From NCBI RefSeq assembly GCF_028688855.1, contig NZ_JAQTXI010000006.1, forward strand, positions 62,001 to 126,000: a DNA stretch of 64,000 nt, given 5' to 3'. The notes beneath the pieces were generated by a model. The model made no database searches. It was not told where the DNA came from and saw only the letters and a list, made by a program, of their open reading frames with translations. Position 1 is the stretch's first letter. Every line of letters starts with the position of its first letter. The translations under genes were made by a program, and so were the position numbers. Positions 10,042-18,521 of this stretch are shown here, one piece after another. Source of the DNA: Neomegalonema sp. (lineage in GTDB: Bacteria > Pseudomonadota > Alphaproteobacteria > Rhodobacterales > Rhodobacteraceae).

Positions 10042-11430
10042 ATGTCGGCGCGCATCCTGGTGGTCGACGACGTCGCGGCCAACGTCAAGCTGCTCGAAGC
10101 CAAGCTCAAGGCCGAGTATTACACCGTCCTCACCGCCATGAACGGCTTCGACGCCCTGCGCGTCGCCCGCGAGGAGCAGCCGGACCTGATCCTGCTCGAC
10201 GTGATGATGCCGCGCATGGACGGATTCGAGGTCTGCCGCCGCCTCAAGGCCGATCCCGAGATGGCGCATATTCCGGTCGTGATGGTCACGGCGCTGGATC
10301 AGCCCTCGGACCGCGTGCGCGGACTCGAGGTCGGCGCCGACGACTTCCTGACCAAACCGCCGAATCAGCTCGCGCTTCTGGCGCGGGTGCGCAGCCTCGT
10401 GCGGGTCAAGATGATGATCGACGAGCTGCGCATGCGCGACGAGACCAGCCGCAGCCTCGGGCTCGACGCCCCCTGGCTCGACCCCAGCGCCCGCCGCTTC
10501 GACGGACGCGTGGTGGTGGTCGACGAGCGCGGCCCGCTCTTCGAGACGGTGCGTCCCGCCCTGACCGAGCGCGTCGGGGTGCGCTGCCTGAGGGCGAACG
10601 GCCGGGACGAGGCTCTGGAGGCCGCCCGCGCCGCCGAGACCGATCTCTTCCTCATCGACGCCGCCATGGTCCACACCGAGGCGCTGCGGCTCTGTTCGGA
10701 GCTGCGCTCCTCGCCGGAGGCGCGCCACAGCGCCCTGCTGCTCATCGTGGACGACCGCGATTACGAGACCATCGCCCGGGCGCTGGATCTCGGGGCGAAC
10801 GACTACGTCATGCGCCCCGTGGACGAACACGAGCTGATCGCCCGTTCGCTGTCGCAGATCCGCCGCAAGCGCTTCTCGGAGCGGTTGCGCGACAACATGG
10901 CGGCGGGTCTGCGCATGGCCGCCACCGATCCCATGACGGGGCTCTACAACCGCCGTTACGCGGGGGTTCATCTGGCCACGCTCATGCGGCGCGGCATGGC
11001 GGACAAGGCGCCGCTCGCGGCGCTGCTGCTCGACATCGACCGCTTCAAGACCATCAACGACCGCTACGGCCATCCGGCGGGCGACGCCGTGATCGTCGAG
11101 GTGGCGCGGCGCATGCGCGAGAAGATCCGGAATCTGGATCTGGCGGCGCGGATCGGCGGCGAGGAGTTCCTCGTGGTGATGCCCGGCGCCAATCAGGCCG
11201 AGGGCCTGCGGGTCGCCGAGCGGCTGCGCGACGCCATGGCGGCCGCCCCTTTCGTGATCACCCAGAACGACGGCTCTTCGCTGTCCATCGAGGTGACGGT
11301 GAGCGTGGGGGTTTCGGAGAGCCGGGGCCTGGAGCCCGACGATCCCGAGGATCTGCTCCGCCGCGCCGACGGGGCGCTGTATGAATCCAAGCGCATGGGC
11401 CGCAACCGCGTGACCTGCGCGGCGGCCTGA
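10042..11430 (+). CDS. pleD: Diguanylate cyclase response regulator PleD
   Basis: Makes c-di-GMP after phosphorylation in the DivJ/PleC pathway. The 462 residues hold REC1 (Asp53 in LILLDVMMPRMDG), a degenerate REC2 adaptor (about 155-270, Arg replacing the conserved Lys in MRPVDE), and a GGDEF domain. The active site is GGEEF at residues 372-376. The product-inhibition I-site RNLD lies five residues upstream, so feedback control is intact. ATG 10042 is preferred over GTG 10036 because GGGAGG sits six bases before it. Confidence 0.97.
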   Translation: MSARILVVDDVAANVKLLEAKLKAEYYTVLTAMNGFDALRVAREEQPDLILLDVMMPRMDGFEVCRRLKADPEMAHIPVVMVTALDQPSDRVRGLEVGADDFLTKPPNQLALLARVRSLVRVKMMIDELRMRDETSRSLGLDAPWLDPSARRFDGRVVVVDERGPLFETVRPALTERVGVRCLRANGRDEALEAARAAETDLFLIDAAMVHTEALRLCSELRSSPEARHSALLLIVDDRDYETIARALDLGANDYVMRPVDEHELIARSLSQIRRKRFSERLRDNMAAGLRMAATDPMTGLYNRRYAGVHLATLMRRGMADKAPLAALLLDIDRFKTINDRYGHPAGDAVIVEVARRMREKIRNLDLAARIGGEEFLVVMPGANQAEGLRVAERLRDAMAAAPFVITQNDGSSLSIEVTVSVGVSESRGLEPDDPEDLLRRADGALYESKRMGRNRVTCAAA

Positions 11431-11459
11431 TCCTCTCCGGTCGGGACCGTTTCTCCTGC

Positions 11460-11499
11460 GGCGACGCTTCGTTGCGTCGCCCGGGCTTGGGCGCCCGGG
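11460..11499 (+). terminator. Tandem hairpins after pleD
   Basis: GGCGACGC/GCGTCGCC (11460-11481, 6-base loop) is immediately followed by CCCGGGC/GCCCGGG (11480-11499, 6-base loop). The pair lies 30 bases after the pleD stop and before the pirin gene. Only a short ATTT follows, so termination is likely but not of the classic U-run type. Confidence 0.5.
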
Positions 11500-11554
11500 A
11501 TTTCCGGCCCATATTGGCCGCAGACCCGAGCGACAAAGCCAAGGAGGACTCCCC

Positions 11555-12496
11555 ATGAGCTGGAATCCCGCGCTGGATCCCGTCTGCCCCGAGGGCGACG
11601 AGGTGGACCGCATCGCCTTCGAGATCGTGCCGCGCGCGCGGGATCTCGGGGATTTCGAGGTGCGCCGCGCCTTGCCTTCGGTCCAGAGGCAGATGGTGGG
11701 GCCTTTCATCTTCTTCGATCAGGCGGGGCCTGCGGAGTTCCTGACGGGGCAGGGCGTGGACGTGCGGCCTCATCCGCATATCGGGCTCGGGACGGTGACC
11801 TATCTCTATCGCGGCGAGTTCTTCCATCGCGACAGCACCGGCGCGGCTCAGGTGGTCGAGCCGGGGGCGGTGAACTGGATGATCGCGGGCAAGGGGGTCA
11901 CCCATTCCGAGCGCACCCGTCCCGCGACGCGCAAAGGCCCGCATGAGCTCTTCGGCGTCCAGACCTGGATGGCTTTGCCCGAGGATCAGGAGGACCGTGC
12001 CCCGAGCTTCGCCCATCACGGCAAGCAGAGCCTGCCGGTGATCGAGGCCGAGGGCAAGCAGGTGCGGCTGATCCTCGGGACTCTCTACGGCCAGCAGGCT
12101 CCGGCGGAGATGCTGAGCGAAACCTTCTACGCCGACGCCCTGATCCAGCCCGGCGCGGTCCTGCCTCTGCCGAACGAGCATGAGGATCGCGGGATCTACA
12201 TCCTCGAAGGCGAGGTGGAGATTTCGGGGCGTCGGTTCGCGCCGGGCCGGATGCTGGTCTTTCGGCCGGGCGATCCCATCGACGTGAAATCCGTGGGACG
12301 GCTTCCGGCGCGCATCATGATGCTCGGCGGGGCGACCATGGAGGGGCCGCGTCATATCTGGTGGAATTTCGTCTCCTCCTCCAAGGAGAAGATCGAGGAG
12401 GCCAAAGAGGCCTGGCGCCGCGGCGATTTCCGCGACGGACTTTTCAGCCTGCCGCCCGGCGACGACTTCGAATATATCGACGCCCCGGAAAGGTGA
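11555..12496 (+). CDS. Pirin family protein
   Basis: Bicupin iron protein of 313 residues. The N-terminal cupin carries the metal-binding signature RPHPHIGLGTVTYLY, then FFHRDSTG and GKGVTHSERT. The second cupin has the RGIYILEGEVEI and MLVFRPGD segments. Bacterial pirins include quercetinases and redox regulators; which applies is not visible. Starts after AAGGAGG. Convergent with the LRR gene. Confidence 0.92.
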   Translation: MSWNPALDPVCPEGDEVDRIAFEIVPRARDLGDFEVRRALPSVQRQMVGPFIFFDQAGPAEFLTGQGVDVRPHPHIGLGTVTYLYRGEFFHRDSTGAAQVVEPGAVNWMIAGKGVTHSERTRPATRKGPHELFGVQTWMALPEDQEDRAPSFAHHGKQSLPVIEAEGKQVRLILGTLYGQQAPAEMLSETFYADALIQPGAVLPLPNEHEDRGIYILEGEVEISGRRFAPGRMLVFRPGDPIDVKSVGRLPARIMMLGGATMEGPRHIWWNFVSSSKEKIEEAKEAWRRGDFRDGLFSLPPGDDFEYIDAPER

Positions 12497-12571
12497 GGGC
12501 GGTTTTGGGGGCGGCGCGGTCTTCCCGGTTTCAGGAGGGCCGCGCGGCGTCGTTGTTGAAGAAGAGTTGTT

Positions 12572-13561
12572 TCAGTCTATGGCGATGATCTCCAAGCCCT
12601 GCGCGATCAGCGGCACGAGAGGCATCAGATCATGCGAGGAGCCGCGAGAAAGATAGAACGTCCGCAATCCCGTCAGCCCTGCCAGCGGCGCCAGATCGCT
12701 GACCGAGGTGGAACGGAGACCCAGTTCCTGCAACCCGATCAGTCCAGCCAGCGGCGTCAGATCGCCGACCGAGGTGGAGGAGAGATAAAGTTTCTGCAAC
12801 TTGGTCAGTCCGGCCAGCGGCGTCAGATCGCTGATGGGAGTGTAGCTGAGGTCCAGTGTCCGCAATTCAGTCAATCCAGCCAGCGGCGTCAGATCGCGGA
12901 CCTCAGTGGAGGCGAGATTAAGTTCCTGCAACCCGGTCAGTCCGGCCAGCGGCATCAAGTTGCTGATGGCGAAATTTTCCTTCGGAATGTTGAGCATTCC
13001 CATCTTTGCGAGTAAGGATGAATGTGTTGGGGAAAACAAATATGTAAGGGACTTTAATCCCTTCAGGCTAGAAATCTCCGGCGGCAGGGTTTTAAGCGCT
13101 TCAAGGTCAGCGAAACTCAACTTCTGACCGCTTCCATCCCCTTTAATTGCTGCGATGCGGCGGCGGGCCTCGACGAGGGTGGCTTGCTCATCAGTTTTCC
13201 ATAAAAGAGCCAGCGCTTGGGAAGGCTGCACGGATCCCGACATCTTGGGCAGAGGGGAAGGATCACTGACGGAGGTGAAGGTGAGATCTAGATTCTGCAA
13301 CCCCGTCAGGCGCGTGATTTCCGGCGGCAGAGTTTTCAGCGCCTCAAGATCACCGAAACTCAACCTCTGACCCCTTCCATCTCCTTCAATCTCTGCGATG
13401 CGGCGGCGGGCCTCGGCGAAGGCGGCGTGTTCATTCGTCTTCCATAGATCCTGCTGAATCTGCTCGGCCGTCCGGCTCTCTTGCGCCGTCGCGGCGCCTG
13501 CTCCGAAGACTAGAGCCGTCGCCGTCAGAATCTCCGCGAGCCGTTTCGTCGTTTTGCGCAT
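12572..13561 (-). CDS. Secreted leucine-rich-repeat protein next to the T3SS
   Basis: A 329-residue protein beginning MRKTTKRLAEIL with a Sec signal peptide (cleavage near GAATAQ). The first half contains an internal duplication: WKTxExA, EARRRIAxI and LEALKTLPPEI occur twice. The C-terminal half has five or six 22-residue LRRs of the type LTPLAGLTxLQxLxLxxT. The gene is visibly less GC-rich than its neighbours (for example 12960-13160), suggesting acquisition. It lies 110 bases downstream of sctV behind a strong terminator, so it is probably a separate unit. LRR proteins occur both as adhesins/internalins and as T3SS effectors; a Sec signal argues against the latter. Confidence 0.8.
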   Translation of the reverse strand: MRKTTKRLAEILTATALVFGAGAATAQESRTAEQIQQDLWKTNEHAAFAEARRRIAEIEGDGRGQRLSFGDLEALKTLPPEITRLTGLQNLDLTFTSVSDPSPLPKMSGSVQPSQALALLWKTDEQATLVEARRRIAAIKGDGSGQKLSFADLEALKTLPPEISSLKGLKSLTYLFSPTHSSLLAKMGMLNIPKENFAISNLMPLAGLTGLQELNLASTEVRDLTPLAGLTELRTLDLSYTPISDLTPLAGLTKLQKLYLSSTSVGDLTPLAGLIGLQELGLRSTSVSDLAPLAGLTGLRTFYLSRGSSHDLMPLVPLIAQGLEIIAID

Positions 13562-13621
13562 GAAGCCTCTCCCGTTCCCGCATGAGGCCGAACCTTGCCG
13601 GAAAGATCCCCAAAACGCAAC

Positions 13622-13649
13622 CGCCCGCCGGAGTCTCCTCCGGCGGGCG
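13622..13649 (-). terminator. Terminator after sctV
   Basis: A perfect 12-bp inverted repeat, CGCCCGCCGGAG with loop TCTC and CTCCGGCGGGCG, lies 22 bases past the sctV stop. On the minus strand it is followed by GTTGCGTTTT. It should end the sctV transcript before the LRR gene. Confidence 0.75.
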
Positions 13650-13670
13650 TTTCGCGTCATGCGCGGCGGC

Positions 13671-15758
13671 TCACTCGGCCGCCTGCGCCTGATTCATCGC
13701 GCCGCCCGGTCCGATGGTCGCCAGAGGCGCCACGGTGAAGTCGTCGGCGAGGTCCTGGAAGGACAGCACCGGCACATGACGCAGCCCGTTGTTCGCCAGC
13801 AGCGTCCGCGTGAAGCGCCGCACGTCCAGCGAGGTCAGGATCACCGGCTGAGGCGCCCCCGGCATGGGCTCGCGCAGGGCGCCCCGGATCGCCTCCACCA
13901 TCCGCGCCGACATCATGTCGTCCAGCGCGAGATATTCGCCCACCGTCGTCTGACGGATCGAGCCGCGCACCACGTCTTCAAGGCTGCGGTCCAGCAGATA
14001 GGCCGGGATCACGCGGTCGGGTCCGGCCACGGTGTCGCAGATCTGGCGCTTGAGCGCCGTCCGGACGTATTCCGACAGCACGACGGGATCCTGCTCCTTG
14101 GCGCCCCATTCCGCGATGGCCTCCAGCACCACGCGCCAGTTGCGCAGAGGCACGCCTTCGTCCACCAGACGCCGCAGCACCTCGGCGAACTTGTTGGCCG
14201 AAAGCGCGCTGCGCGCCTCGCTGGCCAGATCCGGATAGAGCGAGGCCGCGTCCGAGACCGCCAGCCGCGCCTCCTGCACGCCCACGCAGGCGCTGGCGTA
14301 GCGCTTCTGCGCCGCCGAGGCCACCCGCGCCAGAGCCTCCGCCGGAGTCAGCGCCGTCAGGCCGTCGCCGATGAGCTTCTCGCGGGCGGCCTCGGGCGCG
14401 AAGCCCATCCGCGCGAAGCCCGGCGGAGTCTCGGGCGCGGATTCGAAGGGCACCCCCGCCAGCCGGAGATTCTCCTCCTCGGCGTCGGTGATCAGCGCGC
14501 CGGGACGCAGATGGAATTCGGCCACCGAAACCTCGTCGAGCTCGATCCGGGCCGAGCCCTCGGGCAAGGAGGAATCGCGGATCAGACGCGGCGGCAGGAT
14601 CGTCAGGCCCATCTTCGCGTTGAGCTCATGGGTCGCCTGACGGGTCGAGTCCCGGAAGCTCTCCTCCTCGGCCTCGTCGAGGAGATTCGGATCCACGCGC
14701 AGCGCGAAGGGGCTGGCCTTGGCCTCCAGCAGGGCCGCCGCCGCGACGGCCTCCGCGTTCGGGCCGACCGCCTCGACCTCGGGCTCGCCGAAGATCCGGC
14801 GGCGGATCTCGTCCGAGAAGCTCAGCGCCCCGAAGCCCAGACCCAGAAGCAGGAAGATCAGCGTCGGGAAGCCGGGGATCAGCCCCACCACCGCCAGGAC
14901 CACGCCCGCCATCCGCAGCGCGATCTTGCTGGAGAACATCTGGCGCGTGATGTCGGCGCTGAGGTTGCGGCCGCCGTCGGCGGAGACGCGCGTCACCAGG
15001 GCGCTCGCGCCCAGCGAGACGAAGAGCGCCGGAAGCTGCGTCGCGAGGCCGTCGCCGATGGTCAGCAGCGAATAGACGGTTCCGGCCTGGCTGGCGCTCA
15101 TGCCATGCTGCATCACGCCCACCGCCATGCCGCCCAGCAGGTTGATCGCCACGATCACCAGACCGGCGATGGCGTCGCCCTTCACGAATTTCATCGCGCC
15201 GTCCATGGCGCCGTGGAACTGGCTTTCGGAGGTCAGGGCGTTGCGGCGACGGCGGGCTTCGGGAGCGTCGATGTCGCCGTTGCGGAGGTCCGCGTCGATG
15301 GCCATCTGCTTGCCGGGCATGGCGTCGAGGGTGAAGCGCGCCGAGACCTCGGCCACGCGCTCCGAACCCTTGGTGATCACGATGAACTGCACGATGGTGA
15401 TGATGAGGAACACCACCATGCCCACCGCCAGATTCCCCGCGATCACGAATTCGCCGAAGGTGCGGATGATCTCGCCCGCGTCGGCCTGAACGAGGATCAG
15501 GCGCGTGGTCGTCACGCTGAGCGCGAGGCGGAAGATGGTCACGATCAGGATGATCGAAGGCAGCGTGGAGAGCTCCAGCGGATCCTTGATGAACAGCGCC
15601 ATCATCAGCAGCAGCACCGAAGCCGCCAGATTCACCGCGATCAGCGTGTCCACCAGCCAGGTCGGCAACGGCACGATCATCATCAGGATCGCCGAAACCA
15701 GCAGCACCACGACCACCAGATCCTGACGCTGCCCGACCAGATGCAGGAACTTGCGCAT
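13671..15758 (-). CDS. sctV: T3SS export gate protein SctV
   Basis: Major export-gate protein of the inner-membrane export apparatus (SctRSTUV), forming the nonameric cytoplasmic ring. It has 695 residues: eight N-terminal membrane helices, then the FHIPEP signature region with TLDAMPGKQMAIDADL and FHGAMDGAMKFVKGDAIAG, then a soluble domain from about 340. ATG 15758 is chosen because AAGGGG precedes it; the GTG 15 bases upstream is weaker. The sequence is complete. It is the last gene of the E?-F?-D-X-Y-V block. Flagellar FlhA is excluded by the surrounding T3SS genes. Confidence 0.96.
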   Translation of the reverse strand: MRKFLHLVGQRQDLVVVVLLVSAILMMIVPLPTWLVDTLIAVNLAASVLLLMMALFIKDPLELSTLPSIILIVTIFRLALSVTTTRLILVQADAGEIIRTFGEFVIAGNLAVGMVVFLIITIVQFIVITKGSERVAEVSARFTLDAMPGKQMAIDADLRNGDIDAPEARRRRNALTSESQFHGAMDGAMKFVKGDAIAGLVIVAINLLGGMAVGVMQHGMSASQAGTVYSLLTIGDGLATQLPALFVSLGASALVTRVSADGGRNLSADITRQMFSSKIALRMAGVVLAVVGLIPGFPTLIFLLLGLGFGALSFSDEIRRRIFGEPEVEAVGPNAEAVAAAALLEAKASPFALRVDPNLLDEAEEESFRDSTRQATHELNAKMGLTILPPRLIRDSSLPEGSARIELDEVSVAEFHLRPGALITDAEEENLRLAGVPFESAPETPPGFARMGFAPEAAREKLIGDGLTALTPAEALARVASAAQKRYASACVGVQEARLAVSDAASLYPDLASEARSALSANKFAEVLRRLVDEGVPLRNWRVVLEAIAEWGAKEQDPVVLSEYVRTALKRQICDTVAGPDRVIPAYLLDRSLEDVVRGSIRQTTVGEYLALDDMMSARMVEAIRGALREPMPGAPQPVILTSLDVRRFTRTLLANNGLRHVPVLSFQDLADDFTVAPLATIGPGGAMNQAQAAE

Positions 15759-15854
15759 GCCCAACCCCTTCACGGCGCCGCGGGAGATCCGGCGCGATCC
15801 GTCGAAATGATCCGTCGAGATTCCGGGCCCCCCGGAGGGAGACCGGCGCGCGGG

Positions 15855-16232
15855 CTAGATCCGCCGCCGCTCGTCGAAGAGCGCCTGCGCCTCGCGGACG
15901 CGCCCCAGAGCCAGCAGGGCCCGCGCCCGCAGATGCAGCGCCGCGCGCAGATCCTCCGATCCGGTGAGCGTCGGCTCCAGCCTGTCGAGCACGGCCAGGG
16001 TCTTGTCCGGCGAATCGGTGAGCAGATGGGCGCAGGCCAGAAGCCTCAGCACCTCGCCGTCGCGCGGGGCGCGGCGCTGGGCCGACAGCAGCAGCGCAAG
16101 AGCCTGCTCCGGAAAGCCCTGGGTCAGATAGAGCCGCCCCAGAGCCGTCAGGGCCTCGGCGGCGCGCCCTGCGACGGGCGTCGTCCGGGTCGAGGGCGCG
16201 GCGGGCCGGAAGCCGAGGATCTCGCCGCTCAT
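15855..16232 (-). CDS. sctY: T3SS TPR protein SctY (YscY-like)
   Basis: A 125-residue TPR protein: LGRLYLTQGFPEQALALLL, then DGEVLRLLACAHL and SPDKTLAVLDRLEP, then LHLRARALLALGRVREAQALF. In Yersinia, YscY is a small TPR chaperone that binds YscX and SctV. Size, fold and the order X-Y-V match. Its start is two bases after the sctX stop. The assignment rests on position and TPR content more than on sequence identity. Confidence 0.72.
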   Translation of the reverse strand: MSGEILGFRPAAPSTRTTPVAGRAAEALTALGRLYLTQGFPEQALALLLSAQRRAPRDGEVLRLLACAHLLTDSPDKTLAVLDRLEPTLTGSEDLRAALHLRARALLALGRVREAQALFDERRRI

Positions 16233-16234
16233 GC

Positions 16235-16666
16235 TCAGGCCTTCAGAAGGGCGTTGATCTGCCGGGAAAGCTCGCGCCGGGCGGCCAGATGGGTCTCCAC
16301 CACCACGGCGGCGTAGCGGTCCACCGGATCGGCGCTCGCGGCCAGATCGCCCGCGGCGTCGGTCAGGGCGATGGTCGCGGCGGGATCCACCACGCGCATC
16401 CCCCCCGCAGGCGCCGCAAGGAAGGTCGCCAGGGCCTCGTCCACCGGAGGCGGATCGAAGACCGCGCCCTCGGAGACCGCGCCCGAGGTCTCGACGCTCC
16501 GGGCGGTGGTCTGGGCGCTGCGGCGCAGGCGCTCGGCCTCCGCCTGCTGGAGATTCGCGGCGGAGGGCGGGCGTCTCGGGCTCCGGACGCCGCCCGTCCC
16601 GCTCACGGCGGAGGAGCGCGTGGAGGGCAGGCCGGACGAAGGGCCGGTCGTGCGCAGGTTGCTCAT
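16235..16666 (-). CDS. sctX: Probable T3SS protein SctX (YscX-like)
   Basis: A 143-residue protein with a Ser/Thr/Pro-rich, probably disordered N-terminus such as secreted early substrates have. A helical C-terminal half follows (VDRYAAVVVETHLAARREL) with the short hydrophobic end INALLKA. YscX (about 120 residues) is exported, binds YscY through its C-terminal half and precedes yscY-yscV, as here. AGGAGG before ATG 16666 fixes the start. Primary sequence is poorly conserved, so the call is mostly by context. Confidence 0.6.
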   Translation of the reverse strand: MSNLRTTGPSSGLPSTRSSAVSGTGGVRSPRRPPSAANLQQAEAERLRRSAQTTARSVETSGAVSEGAVFDPPPVDEALATFLAAPAGGMRVVDPAATIALTDAAGDLAASADPVDRYAAVVVETHLAARRELSRQINALLKA

Positions 16667-16732
16667 GGCGTGACGCCTCCTCTGGAAAGGACTCGGGGGC
16701 CGGGACCGCAAGGCCCGGGGAAAAGGAACGAC

Positions 16733-16847
16733 GGCTCCGGAAGCCTCCGGAGCCCTGAACGCAGCAAGATCCGGACCAGCCGCGCCCGCCTCCCGCGCTC
16801 GGGACCCGAGGCGTCGAGGCCGACCCCGCAGGAGCGGGATCGGCCTC
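16733..16847 (-). terminator. Two strong stem-loops between sctD and sctX
   Basis: In a 265-base gap, 16816-16847 folds as GAGGCCGA-C-CCCGC, loop AGGA, GCGGG-A-TCGGCCTC (13 pairs, one mismatch). 16733-16754 folds as GGCTCCGG, loop AAGCCT, CCGGAGCC. On the minus strand the second is followed by TTCCTTTT. They probably attenuate read-through from the needle/sctD genes into sctX-Y-V. Confidence 0.55.
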
Positions 16848-16931
16848 GGGGGTCCGGCGGGGTCCGCGCTTCTCCGCTCCCGGTCGGGCCTCCACCGGTC
16901 GGGGGGCCTGCGGTCGGGAGCGGGGGGCGGG

Positions 16932-17828
16932 TCATGGAGCGATGGCGACGATCTGGCCGCCGCGCTCCAGATGGAGGTCGCCGTCCTGCAGCCCGACGAA
17001 GCGCCAGCCGCCCGGCAGGACGTCGCCGGGACGGTTGCGCGAGCCGTCCTGAAGGATGATCAGCGGTTGGGGCGAGGTCCAGGCCGAGCGGATCGCGAAA
17101 GGCAGCGTGACTTCGGCGGGAGGCGGCGGCTCGGCCGCAGGGGTCGCCGCGGCGCCGAAGCGCTCGCTCAGGGCCAGACGCGCGCCATAGGCCGAGTCGA
17201 ACCACAGGCGCTCGGCCTCCCAGAGCGGGCGGAGGCCTTCGGTCATGGGGCCCGAGACCTGGACGCGTCCGTTGGCGGAATCGCCCTGCGCCCGCAGGAC
17301 TCCGGCGCCGGCGGCGTTGAGGCGGGCCTGAAGCTCGCGGGCGGCGCCCTCGGCGACGCGGCCCTGGGCCATCTGGGCGATCTGGCGGGTGGGGTCGGGC
17401 TGGACGGGGCTCGGGGCGCCCGTGACGCCCGAGCCCATGGCCAGAGCCGCAAGGCCCAGGGCTCCGGCGGCCAGAGGCGCGATGGCCTGGGAATGTCCGA
17501 ACATGGGTTTGCGCGAGAGCTCGAAGACCTCTCGGCCGAGCGTCACCTGGGCGTCGCGGGGGGCCCGGCGCCAGACGCCGAGCGGCAGGGCGTCGCCTTC
17601 CAGCGCGGCGGCCCCGGCTTCGAGACGCAGGCGCGGCCCGAGGAGATGTCCGGAATCGAGCGTCAGACGGGTGTCGGCCAGGGCGGGGTCGCCGAGGCGG
17701 ATCTGAGAGTCGGGCGCGCCGCCGATGCTCCAGAGGCCTGGAGCGAGCTCTTCGCTGGCTCCCTTGTGGGCGCCGGCTACGAAATCGAGCCGTATGCGGC
17801 GCGCCTCTCTCCAAAGCGGGAAAGCCAT
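16932..17828 (-). CDS. sctD: T3SS inner-membrane outer-ring protein SctD
   Basis: Forms the 24-mer ring around SctJ in the basal body. It has 298 residues: a cytoplasmic FHA-like N-terminal domain (about 1-105), then one transmembrane helix near residues 115-135 (IAPLAAGALGLAALAMGSG). The periplasmic part has BON-like segments (ARELQARLNAAGAGVL) and the C-terminal LERGGQIVAIAP. It is shorter than Yersinia YscD (about 420 residues), mainly in the periplasmic part. It follows the putative needle gene. Confidence 0.8.
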   Translation of the reverse strand: MAFPLWREARRIRLDFVAGAHKGASEELAPGLWSIGGAPDSQIRLGDPALADTRLTLDSGHLLGPRLRLEAGAAALEGDALPLGVWRRAPRDAQVTLGREVFELSRKPMFGHSQAIAPLAAGALGLAALAMGSGVTGAPSPVQPDPTRQIAQMAQGRVAEGAARELQARLNAAGAGVLRAQGDSANGRVQVSGPMTEGLRPLWEAERLWFDSAYGARLALSERFGAAATPAAEPPPPAEVTLPFAIRSAWTSPQPLIILQDGSRNRPGDVLPGGWRFVGLQDGDLHLERGGQIVAIAP

Positions 17829-17913
17829 GATGAGGCGACTCCGAATTCAGGAACGGCGGGGGAGAGGAGTGGACCCGGCGCCCATGCGGGGGAAGGGCGC
17901 CGGGGTCGCAGCG

Positions 17914-18117
17914 TCAGTTGTTCAGACGGTTCTGGGCCGCCGAGAGGGCCGAACCGGCCTCCTGGCGAAGCTGGGTCATCTTCGACGCCTGCGCGATGGC
18001 GCGGTCGAAGCCCGCCTGCATCTGGGCGATCTGGGCGTCCGAGTCGGCGTTGCTGCTGCCGCCGGCCGCCGACGAAGCGGCGCCCGAGGCGCCGGTGCTG
18101 GTCACATTGCTGGCCAT
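17914..18117 (-). CDS. Candidate T3SS needle/pilus subunit (SctF)
   Basis: A 67-residue protein: about 24 residues of Ser/Ala/Gly/Thr, then one continuous amphipathic helix from DAQIAQMQ to QNRLNN. No cysteine and no signal peptide. AAAGGAG nine bases before ATG 18117 predicts strong translation. Size, lack of signal peptide and position directly before sctD suit the needle subunit. It resembles the low-complexity Hrp/Nop-type pilins more than Ysc needles, which have two helices and a PxxP turn. No better needle candidate is present. Confidence 0.45.
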   Translation of the reverse strand: MASNVTSTGASGAASSAAGGSSNADSDAQIAQMQAGFDRAIAQASKMTQLRQEAGSALSAAQNRLNN

Positions 18118-18119
18118 CT

Positions 18120-18350
18120 TCACTTGCTCCTTTGTTGAGCCTTCCACAAGTCCGGCAGGGCCGTCAGAGCCGCGTCATAGGCGCGGGCCGAGACGTCGTT
18201 TCCGTGGCCGGGGCGAGACGCCGTCCAGAGCGCCCTTCCCTCCAGAAGCTGACGGCGCAGATCCCGGAGCACGATCCCTTGCGGGTCTCGGGCCAGGGTC
18301 TTCGCCAGATCGTCCTGAGCAAGGGGAGAGAGCGTCATTAAGGATTTCAT
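18120..18350 (-). CDS. Small T3SS protein, possibly SctE-like co-chaperone
   Basis: A 76-residue helical protein (LSPLAQDDLAKTLA, then VLRDLRRQLLEGRALW, then AYDAALTALPDLWK). The two-helix hairpin layout and location just upstream of the putative needle gene recall YscE, which holds the needle subunit with YscG; sequence support is weak. ATG 18350 is preferred to ATG 18386, because the latter lies inside an operator-like palindrome and lacks a ribosome-binding site. It ends two bases before the next start. Confidence 0.5.
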   Translation of the reverse strand: MKSLMTLSPLAQDDLAKTLARDPQGIVLRDLRRQLLEGRALWTASRPGHGNDVSARAYDAALTALPDLWKAQQRSK

Positions 18351-18365
18351 CCCGGTTCTGCCTTG

Positions 18366-18388
18366 ATATGTTTTTATATGAAACATAT
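18366..18388 (-). promoter_or_regulatory. Operator-like palindrome in the promoter of the needle/sctD/sctV operon
   Basis: ATATGTTT and AAACATAT form perfect 8-bp arms around a 7-base spacer, within a conspicuously AT-rich gap between sctU and the 76-residue gene. On the minus strand a TATAAA (18378-18373) falls inside the palindrome, so a bound regulator would cover a possible -10 element. The regulator is unknown. Confidence 0.45.
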
Positions 18389-18521
18389 GCCAAGATCAAA
18401 CGATTTATGTGGAAAACAAATCGGAGTTCTTTGCGTATCTTGTTCTTAATAAACGAAAATCGTCTCATTTAAAGAATTGAATCGCGAACATGCGAAATTC
18501 GTGCCGATTCGTGCCGATATG

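Noticed and set aside
13554..16316. 920-codon plus frame opposite sctV
   Set aside because: Antisense shadow of a membrane protein gene.
18498..18518. Direct repeat of TTCGTGCCGAT near the sctU stop
   Set aside because: Two short copies just downstream of sctU; too small and isolated to assign as an attachment or operator site.
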